Source of the DNA: Sordaria brevicollis | Taxonomy: Eukaryota > Ascomycota > Sordariomycetes > Sordariales > Sordariaceae | DNA length: 64,000 nucleotides | Assembly (NCBI GenBank): GCA_033439795.1 | Contig: JAUTDP010000006.1 | Coordinates: 2,976,001-3,040,000, forward strand | Direction of reading: 5' to 3' | Shown: positions 10,396 to 21,832 of the stretch, piece by piece | Numbering within the stretch: the stretch's first letter is position 1 | How the letters are laid out: each line of letters begins with the position of its first letter | Program-made: the position numbers and the translations under genes | Notes under the pieces: model-generated | Databases searched by the model: none | Told to the model about the DNA's origin: nothing | The model's input: only the letters and a program-made list of their open reading frames with translations

Positions 10396-12108
10396 ATGAT
10401 GGTGCGCTCCCTCGTCGGCTGGATTCCCAACGACGCCAACTGGAGGCTTCAGCAGTTCCTCAAAGAGGAACTGGAGAAGCAATGCAAGCTCCGCAACATC
10501 GATACCGATGGATTGTACAAAACTCAACTCCAGGACATCCTCTCATGTTATGGCAAGGGAGACGAGTTCGAGAAAAGAGCTTGGTTCTGGTGCGATCGGC
10601 CTCCCGACTGCGTGGCCGATGCCTATGCCACATCTCTGAAGCTAGCGGAGAGCAAGAGCTTCCAAATCATACAAGTTGAGGATCAGAGCAGCGAGGACCA
10701 AGGCAACTTCGTGAGGAAGTTTACGCTCACCAGCTTTAAAGCTGTTGAGGGGCAGCCTTCGGTATTTAGCGTTTTCTTCGGCAATTACCTGAGGTGTTCA
10801 TGCCGCGGTCCGGTAAGTTGACCATTCTTTGGGCTTTCCCAAGACACATCAAAATCCAGTCCGCTCTAGAACCTTTGCACTAATCCTTCAAATCTTACCT
10901 TGTAGGCTTCTACTCCGTATACGTTTGACATGCAGCATTGTGTCCATACCATCTGTACGTTTCACCACCCCAACCCGACAACCGAGCCATACTACTCTTT
11001 GTCAAAAAATGGGGCAAACAACTAACACAGTCTCACTGCAGACATCATGCGCCACGTCTTAAACTGCCCCGAGATCTATCGTTGGCAGTTCGCCTTCCTG
11101 TCGTCCGAACGAGAATCTCTCCTGCGTCACAGCGCCGCCGCTCGCATAATCAGCAGAACAGGCTGGGACGTCCCGAACTCCCTGTGCACGCTCTGCTTCA
11201 AGAACCTCTACAGGATCCACAAGACATCTCGTGGAACCTGCCAACGGTGCGGAAGGCAGTACCATACTGCTTGCTTTAACGCAGCCAAGCGGGAGAGGGA
11301 ACCAGCCAAAGACGGCGAGTGTTACATGTGCTTAGACAGAGACGAGTGGGGACTCGAGCAATACCGTGAGAAGCCGAATGTTCGGCCGAAGAAGGCTGCT
11401 GCAGCTGACGCTGCCGCAAAGACCATAAAACCAGGAAAGCCAAAGGAGGCGGCGGCGGGAAAAGCTGCCAAGCAAGCCCGGACACGTACGAAGCAAGGTG
11501 CCAATAAGAACAACAACGATACCTCTAAGCCCGATGCTCCTCAAGCTGATGCGGCACAAAGTTCTTCTGACGAAGAAGAAGAAGAAGAAGAAGAAGAAGA
11601 AGAAGAAGAAGAAGAAGAAGAAGAAGAAGAAGAAGAAGAAGAAGAAGAAGAAGAAGAAGAAGAAGAAGAAGAAGAAGACGAAGAAGAAGAAGAAGAAGAA
11701 GAAGAAGAAGAAGAAGAAGACGAAGAAGAAGAAGAAGAAGAAGAAGAAGAAGAAGAAGAAGAAGAAGAGGAAGAGGAAGATGCTGGCACCGCCGCGTCTC
11801 AACAAAAGAGTGCCATGTCCACTATGGATTCCTTCATCTCTGAGATCGAAATAGAAAGCAGAAGATCAGTCAAGCTGGCTCGAAGGTTCAGGGAGCTGTC
11901 AAAGAAGCTGGTTAAAGCCCGGATAGCGGTGGATCGTGAGAATATGAAAATATTCAGGGAGGATGAGAGGATCGACAAGGAGAATGAAAGGATTGACAGG
12001 GAGCTTGACCAAAAGGTTGCCAGGTTAGAAGGGGAAAATACGAAGCTCAAAAGGCGGATCAAGGCGCTGGAGGCTAACAAGCGACGTCGTGCTGATCGTG
12101 GGGTGTAG
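10396..12108 (+). CDS. SAP-SWIM-PHD-like zinc-finger protein with polyglutamate tract, paralogue 4
   Basis: Exons 10396-10812, 10906-10954 and 11042-12108 encode 510 aa. The start is one of two adjacent ATGs (10396 or 10399). The SAP-like region starts GWIPNDANW. The SWIM finger is C134-x-C136 plus C151-x-H153 on a 49-nt exon. The next block reads YIMRHVLNCPEIYRWQFAF. The PHD-like finger is canonical: CTLC, CQRC-x4-H-x2-C, CYMC, then a D..EWGLEQY motif. After an Ala/Lys-rich segment comes a run of about 69 Glu codons with a few Asp. The C-terminal coiled coil carries the family motif RRSVKLARRFRELSKK and further heptads (IDKENERIDREL). The acidic tract between two basic regions resembles histone- or chromatin-binding acidic patches; this is inference. 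Confidence 0.88.
11572..11778 (+). repeat. GAA/GAG trinucleotide repeat (69 codons)
   Basis: Continuous GAA repeat, with a few GAC and GAG interruptions, inside the coding sequence of paralogue 4. All purines lie on the + strand, so the tract can form triplex DNA, and its length is likely to vary between isolates. Frames read across it in other phases give meaningless poly-Lys, poly-Ser or poly-Phe. Confidence 0.97.
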
Positions 12109-12707
12109 CGTGTTGCGGACGAAAGATTGCGTTTAGTGGGAAAGAGACAATCTCTCACGGTCAGGTGAAGAGGAGATATGACAGAGTGCCAGCTGTTTGG
12201 GCTCGTGGATGATAAGATGCTTGTATGGTGTGGTTGAGCTGGATTGAATACACTGGTCCGGGACGGATACCTACGTCTACTCATCGCCAGGTAGATCGAA
12301 ATTGAGTCGAGGCCATACTTACGTGCCTGCCTTTGGTTACTCGTATTGTACCGTATCAAGGCGGAACGCGAACGCGTGGCCGGACCGCGTCGCGGCATCG
12401 TCCTACGAAATGATCCGAGACTTGACCTTCTGTGTGATTGTGAGGGGTGCCCCGAAGTGATTAAAATTTCATTACACCGGCAGCCAAACTTTCCTCGATT
12501 ACCCCTCCATCGCGCGAACCCAACAGTCTTCTTTACTCCTTCTTCCAACCACACGATCACCACCTCCGATTCTCATCTCGCCGCCATTCGACTAGGTGTT
12601 GCTCGTCATTAAACCTCACCTCCCGCTCATCTTCTAGCGCACTAGTCAGCTGGAACTTCCTTCAACGTAATCAGAGAAGACGCCGCGACAGCCGACAACC
12701 TGCGACC
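12109..12707. other. Intergenic between paralogues 4 and 5
   Basis: No gene seen. A long minus-strand frame that covers this gap runs antisense into paralogue 4 and has no family features. Confidence 0.6.
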
Positions 12708-14813
12708 ATGGCGCATCCGCTCCAGGGGCGCTTACCCGATGACGCGCCTTGGGCCAAATACACCGTAGCTGTGTTGAAAAGAGAATGTGGTAATCGCAAT
12801 CTTCCCAGGTCGGGGACAAAACAGGTCTTGATAGATCGCCTGGTGAGCTACACTGAAGCTCATGCAAGCACGTCGGCGACAAAACGCCACCACCCTTGGT
12901 TGGCTAAGCCTATCTCCGACCTGAGATATACCCTACAGTTTGCGACAGCGATGACTAGCAGGATGCAAATCCTACCCCGATATATTGTTGACGAGCCTGG
13001 TAGCAATGGTGATACCTTGAGACGTATTTTCAAGGTTTACGACCCGGACAATGGTTTACTGGGCAACTCCCACAGCTTGGGGGGGAAGAAATACAAAGTC
13101 TCCATTGGCACTACCCTCAGTTGCGACTGCTCATCCAGTGTATGTTCAATTTGAATTTGATTTCTTCCCAAGAAGAGACCTTGATTAGGATATCGACTAA
13201 CTGTCTTTAGGCTGGCTTTCCCTGCCGTCACGTGTTGTGTTTGTTTAACCCCAAGGTCTCCCTTGTAGAAGCCCGATTGCTCTTCGCTAACCTTTGACAC
13301 ACTTGCCACAGATATCATGAATTTTATTCTCGTTTGCCCGGAGTCTTATCACTTTCAAATAGCTTTTATGCCTTCCGAACTTCGAACGATCTTTCAACAT
13401 AGCCGCCTTAACCGGATACTTGGTGGAACACCGCAAGAGTCCCAGGCCTTCATCTGCCACCTGTGTTTCCGAGATACTGACCACGGGACGGAACCTCCGA
13501 TTTATTGCAAGGAGTGTAAGCGAGGAGTGCATTCCAAATGCAACCTAGAGGCAGACTTCGGCATTCGCAGCACAACCGGGGGCGGGGCCACTTGCTTGGC
13601 TTGCGACAACGAGCTCGATTGGGACGTCGAGAATTTCGGTTGGAAGGATCGGGTGTTACCTATTGATCCTAACACAACATCTGTTCTACCCGCGCAGGCT
13701 GGACAGAATCCAGGTGCTATTCAAGAGGGAATCCAGGGAGGAAAGCCAGAGGACGAGAATGCCAACCAGATCCAGAGCACCAAACCTGGCGTTTCATCTA
13801 GCTCGTCCTCCTCATCTGCCTTCTCCGAACAAACCCAACATCTACCAGACACCGTCAATCATCAAGAATCTTCTCCTGCTCAATCTAGTAGAGAGATCAC
13901 ACAAACAGATAACTCTGGGCAACATCCGGGTAACCCGGCGCTTATCGAGAAGGAGATGCACCAGCAGCACGAGCGCGAGCAGCAACAAGTTGACAAAGCA
14001 CAACAACCAGTTGCTCTCCTAGAGCCCGCTGCCAACTTGGGTGATGTCTTGTCCAAAACGCCTCACGAGGGAGGTCAAGACACACAGGCTACTACTTTCG
14101 ACAATGCTGCAAAGCCTCATATTTCTGCTCAAGCATCCTCCTCAAGTTCCCAGGACCTTACCACCACCGCGAGCACCGTTACACCTCAGCTCAACCAAAC
14201 CGACGCCACCTCAACAACTCCTGCTGCCGACGCCTCGGTCGCAGACAGCGTTCCCCAGAGCCAAAGCCCTCAAGTCGACGCTACAACTCCAGCTGCCGAC
14301 CAGCCTGCGGCAGCTACCGACGCTCAGGTCGCTGCCAACACTCTGTCTAGCAACAACTCCATAGTCGCCTCTACACCCGTTCCGCCCAATCACTCAGCTT
14401 CCTCTCCCAGTTCCACACCTGCCCCCTCTGCTACCTCCTCTCAGATCAATACTATCGACAAGAACACCAAAGCACTGGCTCTCGTCCAAGAATGCAGCCG
14501 CCTGGCAAAGGAATCCGTTGAGATCCGGAAGAAGTCGGAGCGCGAGGCCAAAAGGACAGAGAAGAAGTACTGGCGGCAACTAAAGAAGATGATTAAGACC
14601 ACAAAGGCGGAGAGGAAGAAGCACAGACAGGAGCTGAACAGAATCAAGACGGAGAGGAAGAAGCTCAGACAGAAGCTCAAGAGGAGCAAGAGGAAGAGTC
14701 AGCAGGAGATCAAGGAGCTTGAGAAGAGGATTGAGAGCTTGGAGAAGGAGATATTGAAGGCTTTGGGGAGTCCGGCCCCGGAGGTGGACATGGCGGAGGG
14801 TGATGCTGCTTGA
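12708..14813 (+). CDS. SAP-SWIM-PHD-like zinc-finger protein, paralogue 5
   Basis: Exons 12708-13139, 13211-13238 and 13312-14813 encode 653 aa. It begins MAHPLQGRLPDDAPW, and residues about 8-50 give the clearest SAP match in the array (AVLKRECGNRNLPRSG followed by K..LIDRL). The SWIM finger is C139-x-C141 plus C149-x-H151 on a 28-nt exon. Exon 3 opens YIMNFILVCPESYHFQIAF. The PHD-like finger is CHLC, CKEC-x4-H-x2-C, CLAC. The following 300 residues are Ser/Thr/Gln/Pro-rich and probably disordered. The C terminus is a long basic coiled coil that starts with the family motif ECSRLAKESVEIRKKSE. It is closest to paralogue 6 in start, SAP region and coil, which suggests a local duplication. Confidence 0.88.
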
Positions 14814-15608
14814 GTTAAGGAAGGGATTCTTGTTTGAGTAACTTTACTTTGAATGAAGAAGAACGGAAGATGGATGGATATTGCTGATAGCTTATTGCTT
14901 CGATCCGAATTGTTGCGCAAGGACTAGGGATTTGAGAGGCAGTTAATGGATCTGCCAGAGCGAAGATGCCGTTGATGGCAATAATGGTGTTTTCTGGTGG
15001 ATAAGAAGGATATTTTCTACAAAGACCTGTTGTAAAGTGGACACTGAGAGGGCAAATTGTCAGGTAATGTAGCAAGATATTAGGGAATGTAGATAGATAT
15101 GGTTGTACAAAAGACTGTCGTATACGTGTAAAACGCATTCTTCGAGGCGTAACTTTGATTAACTGCCCTATGAGATGGTGGGAAGCTGAGCAATGGTCAT
15201 GACGCCAGCGAACCCGTGATCGGGTACTGGAAGACTCGAGTGTTGAACAGCCTCGACCGTTAGGGTGCAGGGTTAGAGGTGTCCCGAACGTGCATGCCAT
15301 TTGACACCTCCAACCCTGTGCCTGCTGCATAGCACATAATTTCCAACTTGGAGTTCATGCCTGATGGAAGGTGCCCACGGACTCACAGGACGGAAAAACG
15401 CAAACGCTCTTGCCGCCCAGGCAAGCGCAGCAACCTGCAATTTCACAACAACAAATTTTCACCCAACTCTCAACCATCGTGCATCACCAATCTTTCCAAT
15501 TCACTCCTTTCGACGTTTATCTTTGACCGCACGGCTTACAGTTGATAGTTCTTTCACGGAGATTCTTCCACTGCCAAGAGCCCTGACACTAGTCCCTACG
15601 ACCACGAC
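14814..15608. other. Intergenic between paralogues 5 and 6
   Basis: No gene supported. The first 400 bases are AT-richer 3' flank. The last 200 bases are a CA-rich leader of paralogue 6. Confidence 0.6.
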
Positions 15609-17611
15609 ATGTCGCATCCTCTTGAGGGGTGGTTGCCGAATGACGCGCGATGGTCAACGCTTCCCATAGATGATTTGAGAAAGCAATGCGCCGCTCGCAA
15701 TCTCCCCGATACCGGTCCAAGAGCGAGCCTTCTTCAACAACTCTTGACGTACAGGCAAGCGCACCCAAACATTAAGCGACATCACCGTTGGCAGGACGAG
15801 CCCCCATCGTATCGCGAGACCGCGTCGACCGCGGAAACCACGAGGTTTGAGCTGGCAAGGGTTGTCGACAAGCCCCTTCGCAAAGAAGGCTGCTTCCAGA
15901 GGAACTTCCGGATATGTGACGGTCGAGTATGGAAGAGACACGTTACCGTTTCCATTGGCACTGTGCTCAAATGCTCTTGTTACTCACTGGTAAGGCCCTT
16001 CGGCCCCCCCAAATCGCCTTTCTCGGCAAGTGACACCTTGGTCGGGTCATCCACTGACTTTTTTCTAGTTCAATCAGCCTTGTGAGCACCAGATCTGTTA
16101 GTCCTCACCTGAAACTTATCTCCCCATCGTTTCTGCTGTCATTTTCTAACGGGTCCCATACAGACGTTCTACGAGATGTACTCAACTGCCCGGAGCCTTA
16201 TTGCTGGCAAAAGGCTTTGCTGCCTTCGGAGCTTCAAGCAATCTACCAGAATAGCCACGCTATCCGCTTCTTCGGCCCAGAGGGGATCCCCTACATCAGT
16301 CCCGAGATGCCAGGCCATGAGGATGAGTTGTGCGTCTGCTGTTTCCGACCCATCAGATTCAACCGATTATACCCATTTGGGGTGACGACCGGCTGTAAGA
16401 AGTGCAAGAAACCAATCCATCAATCATGCAGCGACAACGTCAAAGAGGTGAGAACCCCAAAGAAACGCGATGTTTGTTGGATTTGTTACGAGGATGGAAA
16501 TTGGACCATCGAGAAGTTCGGTTGCCCTGGTGGGGCTAGAGATATGCCTGACTCTGCTCCCCACGGCGCCGCACTTGCTGTGCACACGCAAGTTGGGCCA
16601 CCCCTGGATGTTGTCGGCGACTCCATCGAGCGTGAAGGACTGGATGCCGATGAGCCTCAAGGCTCAAACTCCTCGAAAGACGAAGACTCTGAAGAGGAAG
16701 ATCCCAGCAACAATCAAAGAACCAACGAGCCCGGCCAGCTTCTTTCGTCGTCGCCATTATCTTCTCCTAAAGCCTCCTTATCCCCAGTCGACCAGGAAGT
16801 GCCATCTTCCCCTATACGCCGTCAACAGCCACCCCGAGAAAGCAAGACGAACTGGAAAGCCTTTCGGCTCATTGGTGAGGAACAAGGGGCATTGGCCAAC
16901 TTCGTTTCAAGCAACAATGCACCCCTCTCACTTCCAGGTAACCCAGCGCTTATTTGGAAGGCAATGCAAGAGGAGCGCGGGCGCGAGCAGCAACAGGGGA
17001 CAAAAGAGAAAAAACAGCTTGCCGTCCCCAAACCATCTTCACAGGCTCATTCCCTGCCTACTACGACTCCCGATGAAGCTGAGAGACGAGAAGACATCAT
17101 CGTTTTCAGAAACAATCTCACCAGCGATCCCGTCGAACAACATTCGTGTGCCAACACATCCACTACAAGCACCGAGACTCTTGCTATCACAGCTACAGAG
17201 CCAGATGCTAGCACTGCCGATGATCATCAGACCAGCGACACTCCTGCCGAGGAGCCTACCACAGTTCCTTCAACAGCTGTCCAGTCCCATCTTGTCGATC
17301 CCACCTCCGCCGACACGCAAGCATCTTCCCCAAATCCTTTACAAGGCAAGGTTGAAGTTAATAACACCATTGAAGCAGTGGAGCTCGCCCAGAAGTGCAT
17401 CCTGTTGGCAAAGGAGTCCGTTCAGGCCCGGAAGAAGTCGGAGCATGAAGCCGAGAAGATGAAGAAAAGGCATAAGAGGGAGCTGAAGAAGATCAAGAAG
17501 AGGAATAAGCAGGAGGTTAAGCGGCTTGAGAAGAAGATTGAGGGCTTGGAGAAGGAGGTCCTGAAGATCTTGGGGGGACCGAGGGTTGCCGCGAAGGATA
17601 ATGGTGCGTGA
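15609..17611 (+). CDS. SAP-SWIM-PHD-like zinc-finger protein, paralogue 6
   Basis: Exons 15609-15989, 16069-16096 and 16164-17611 encode 618 aa. It begins MSHPLEGWLPNDARW with a clear SAP-like motif (DDLRKQCAARNLPDTG). The SWIM finger is C122-x-C124 plus C132-x-H134 on a 28-nt exon. Exon 3 reads YVLRDVLNCPEPYCWQKALLPSEL. The PHD-like finger has a longer first loop: CVCC, then CKKC-x4-H-x2-C, then CWIC, and the trailing W..EKFG motif. An acidic/Ser-rich tail ends in a Lys/Glu coiled coil with the family motif LLAKESVQARKKSE. It is the last member before the decayed transposon; its stop lies only about 130 bp from the transposon's target-site duplication. Confidence 0.88.
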
Positions 17612-17743
17612 GAAAACCTTCGCGCACATGGAAGAAGCCCGTCAACAATTCGCGAGTTCAGTCCTCGTGCGGCAGCAAAAATAGTCATTGATCTTGAAGT
17701 TATGTTAGGGTTAAGTTTCTTGATACCGTACTTGTTCGTAGCT

Positions 17744-17751
17744 GTCCTAGA
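17744..17751. repeat. Left target-site duplication GTCCTAGA
   Basis: The 8-bp sequence GTCCTAGA directly abuts the left terminal inverted repeat. It is repeated exactly at 21035-21042 after the right end. An 8-bp duplication is the hallmark of hAT-superfamily insertion. Confidence 0.85.
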
Positions 17752-20700
17752 CAGCGCTGTAAACAAATCAAATCAAGTCAAGTAGGCCTCTTCAACTTAA
17801 TTGAGTGGGTCTAGAAAAATCTAATATTTATTTACTTAATAATTTGGCAAGTTTGGTCAAATAGAGAATAATAGTTTTTTATAATTTTTAGAGTATTGAA
17901 TGCCTTTTTTTTTATTCTTTTTATTTATAATATTTCCTAAAGCCTTCCTTTACTTTCCCTATGCCTTTATCCCTAACTTTGTCGTCGTCGTCGTCGTTAA
18001 ATATTATTTATATCCTCCCTATCGAATTCGGCCGTTATTTAATACTTTACGGTTTTGATTATATAGATAGAGTTAGTTGCTAGATTCTATTTTTGGCTAA
18101 TAACGGTTAATTTAGTATTATTAAATAAGTATTTATAATTATTTATTATTGAAGGTATAAATAAGTAATTAAATACTATATAACGAAAGTAAGGGTAATT
18201 ACTTTCGTTAGCCTTTTATTATATTAGCGGATTATTTATAATATAAATATCCTTAATGAGGTAACGCTATAGTTTATCTTCCTTTTTTAGGTATAATAGG
18301 AGGGTATTATAGAAATTAGGGTCGATTAACTAATCTTCGTTGGCTTAACGAATTTATTAATTATTAGTATTAATTAGCGGGTTATTATTAAATAATTAAT
18401 TAATATATTTAGAATTATATAAAAATTTGAAATCGTTTATAATTTTTTTATACTTTTAATTATTAAAGTATTTAATTACTTATTTAGTATAATAATTAAA
18501 GTGAAGGATAGTAATAATTTAATACGCGGGGTTTTCTTTTATTAAATTATAATACAATTCGAACTTTGTAATAACCCGGTTTAATATTATATTAATATAT
18601 TCTATACTTTTATTAATTAAATTATTTTCGTAATTAATAGGAGGAAGTAAGTAGTTAATTTAAATCGAATTGGTTATTAACGATAATAAAGGTTAGGCGG
18701 TAATAATTCGAATATAATAATAGGGTTAAATATTAATTATAATATTAAATTTTAATATTTTTAATCCTTCGAAGGTATCGAATACGAATTCACTATTAAA
18801 ATATATACGCTTTTCTTTAAATACGTTAATAAAGTAATAAAAATTAGGGATAATAATTATAAATAATAACCTACGGGTTTTAAACTTTTTAATAAAGTCC
18901 TTAAAATATTATATTATATTTATAATAAAAGTAAAAATCCTTTAATTATCGCTATTTAATTAATCCTCTTTAGGAAGCCTCTTTAAAGATTTTAGGTAAT
19001 TAATAACTTTATTAATATAATAGTCGATATATTTACGAAATTTCTAAGCGCGGCGTATTATACGGTAATTAGAATTTTAATATATTTAATTATTAAAAAT
19101 AATATTAATATTAAAAGAGTAGTCCTTATTTACGTATTAATTAAAAAGGGTAGGGAGGTCGTTATTAATATTAATATAATTAATAAATTTAATAATTTTT
19201 TAAAACCTTTTATAATTTTAAGGATTACGGCGGATAAATTAAACGATATTATAAAATTTATTAATAGGACCCTATTTATACTATTCCTAAATTATTATAT
19301 TTTTTTAAATAATAGAAAAATAAATAATAAAATTAAATATTACGGTAATATCCCCTCTATCCCCTACTTTATTAGTAAGGGCGGTAATAATAATTATAAT
19401 AATTTTCTTATTGGGTTTAATTATAATTTTCGCGCTAAAATTAAAAATATAATTAAAATAGCGTAAACGACGGTAAGGAAATTCGATTTTAATTTTTAAT
19501 TATATTATAATAGGGAATAATCCCTTTAATATATAAATAATATATTAATCATTAAAATTAACGTTATTATATTAAAATAATTAATATATTCGCCTTTAAA
19601 TTCGTATATATTAAATACGTATAGGATAATAACCGCAACGTTCTCTTTATTATAATTATTAAAAATTTAAAAAAGATTAATAAAATTATTTTTAAGGGTT
19701 TTAATTATATTTATATAATAAAAAAAAATAAATAAGATAATTAGACCGTTAGGAAAGGTCTAAAAATCGAAGGAAACGTATTTTTTATAATAAAATTCGG
19801 TAAAATAAATTTTAAAACGTTCGAAGTAATACGTTTATTTATTCTCAATTTAAATATATAATATATAGCGCGATTAGGGGAATAATTTATTAATTATATT
19901 ATAATTTATTAACGATAAGAGACTTCGAAATGCCTTATTTTCGATAAAAAAATATAGGAGCTGAATATTAATAATTATTTCTATTATTAATTCGCGGAAA
20001 ATTTTACTAATAGGCTTAATAATAATAGTAAATAATATTTAGAATTATTTAACGATTGACTTTATTTTTTTAAATTCGGGCTCCTCCGCGCCGTTATTAC
20101 GGAGAAGTTCTTTAATTTTATAAATACGACGGAAATAGATTAGCGAAAACGAAATAGCGAATAAAGAGTAAATTTTATAATATAAATTATAATATTAAAA
20201 GCTATTCAATTCGTACTTACCCGAAACGTAGATTAAATAAATATTATATTCGCCGATTTATAAAATTCTTTTAAATTTTCTAATTAATTAATTTTCGAAG
20301 ATATATTAATCTTTCTTTTAAGTAATTCGTAATATATAGAAGATATTTTTAAATAAATTATTAGGATAAATTTCTTTTAAAATTTAGATTTATTATATAA
20401 AAGGGATATAATATTTCTTATTAAATATTTTTATAGTTCGAATATAGGTTATTATATTATTGAAAGAGATAAATAGTATAATAGCGGCGGTAAAGGAAGT
20501 TTTAGGATCGGTAACGACGGGTATTTTAATAACGGTAGCGAATTATATTAATAACGCTAAATAATAGTTAATATTAATCCGCAATAGGGAGGGGAAAGAT
20601 TAATAAATATCGCGGGTATTTATTAAATTAAAAAAATTCGATTTTGGGGTTTAGCGATATAACGTTGAAGAAACGTAATAATTAAAAATAATATTCGAAA

Positions 20701-21034
20701 AAAATCTAATAATTGAAAAATCTAATATTCGAGAAAAAATCTAATATTTTAGAAAAAATTTCGAAATTTATACGTTGCAATTAGGAATTATATTAATAGA
20801 TAGTAAGTTGGGGGGACTTTGGGGGACTTCGAGGGCCGATAGTAATTATTTTTAATAGTTAAAATCTATTGGTTTTTTTAATTATAACCCTAACCCTACG
20901 ATATAGTAAGTAGGGTAAGTAAGTTAAGTTGGGGTTTTAAATTTGATTGATAATAGGGAGATCCTTTACTTGATTACTTACTTGCCTAATTTACTTGATT
21001 TGGACCTACCCTACTTGATTTGTCTACAGCGCTG
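17752..21034. mobile_element. RIP-mutated hAT-like DNA transposon (3,283 bp)
   Basis: The ends are imperfect inverted repeats starting CAGCGCTGTA(A/G)ACAAATC, with subterminal ATCAAGTA motifs on both sides. The exact 8-bp duplication GTCCTAGA flanks them. Together with CAG-type termini this indicates the hAT superfamily. The interior (about 17800-20950) is extremely AT-rich. On reading, CpA and TpG are almost absent, TpA is abundant and CpG persists, which is the signature of RIP (C-to-T preferentially at CpA). No open frame of useful length survives, so any transposase is destroyed. In Neurospora such blocks are usually methylated heterochromatin (family knowledge). It splits the zinc-finger array between paralogues 6 and 7. 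Confidence 0.85.
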
Positions 21035-21042
21035 GTCCTAGA
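21035..21042. repeat. Right target-site duplication GTCCTAGA
   Basis: Exact copy of the left 8-bp duplication, immediately outside the right terminal inverted repeat. Sequence after it (AGCTACAAGG) is ordinary-composition DNA. Confidence 0.85.
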
Positions 21043-21832
21043 AGCTACAAGGACGGAATAAAATGGAAGATTAAGAATTGGTTAGGGATATAAGGTGTTC
21101 CAGAATCACCTATTCAAAGCCCAGCTACGCCTCAACACAAGAGCAAAATACAATAGTAAGAAACGAAAAGGGCTGTCGAAGTTGACCAGAGGTCCCAAGC
21201 TGACACAAAAAGCAGTACTGGATTGTAAGTTACAAGTGTCCCGCAACTGCAAGAAACTTCGACGGATCGCTGGATCGCTCCTTCCTCCAAGCAAGTTCAA
21301 GCCGGCTTCGGAGGTACCTCCGAAACGTTCCTCCATACCCGACTTTCAGCGCGTGACGCGGTTGACGCGGCTCACCGGGCCCATCCATTTCGTGTAAGAA
21401 CAGACACTCCCGCTTGCTGCCTTGTTTCCGTTGGTGCCTTCCTTCCTCTTCCTCGAGCAAGAGCATACCACGGATCTTCTTTTTTTTTTTTTTTTTTTTT
21501 TCGGGCCCGCGACACGCGACACGAACCAAACCCCTTCGTTTTCCCATCAAGATCTCCTTCACATCACCGAAAGCTCTTCTCCTCGTCTACTTCCATTGTC
21601 ATCGTCTGCTCAACATTCTCATTTGGTATTTTCGAAGGTCCAGTCTCTGTACCAGCGATCCACAGACTTCGACTGTTTGTCGGCACCTTCTTCCAGGTAT
21701 CTCGATTGCCGTTGTGTCGGATTGTTCCTTTGAACTACCCCATCAACGTGTCTTTTCCGTCATCGTCATCGCCATCGCCGAAATCCCAGAAATCGCGCCG
21801 TCCTAGGCTGACCCCGCCACCGAAACACCACC
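21043..21832. other. Intergenic between the transposon and paralogue 7
   Basis: Normal base composition resumes abruptly after the transposon. The stretch includes a long T-run at about 21479-21502 and a pyrimidine-rich leader for paralogue 7. No gene seen. Confidence 0.6.

Noticed and set aside
11332..11854. Long poly-Phe, poly-Ser and poly-Lys frames
   Set aside because: They are other-phase readings of the GAA repeat in paralogue 4.
11799..12563. 254-codon minus-strand frame
   Set aside because: It is antisense to the coiled-coil exon of paralogue 4 and has no domain or splice support.
20884..20897. Telomere-like CCCTAACCCTA string
   Set aside because: Only two units, inside the transposon's right part, with no extension. 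Not evidence of a telomere or interstitial telomeric array.
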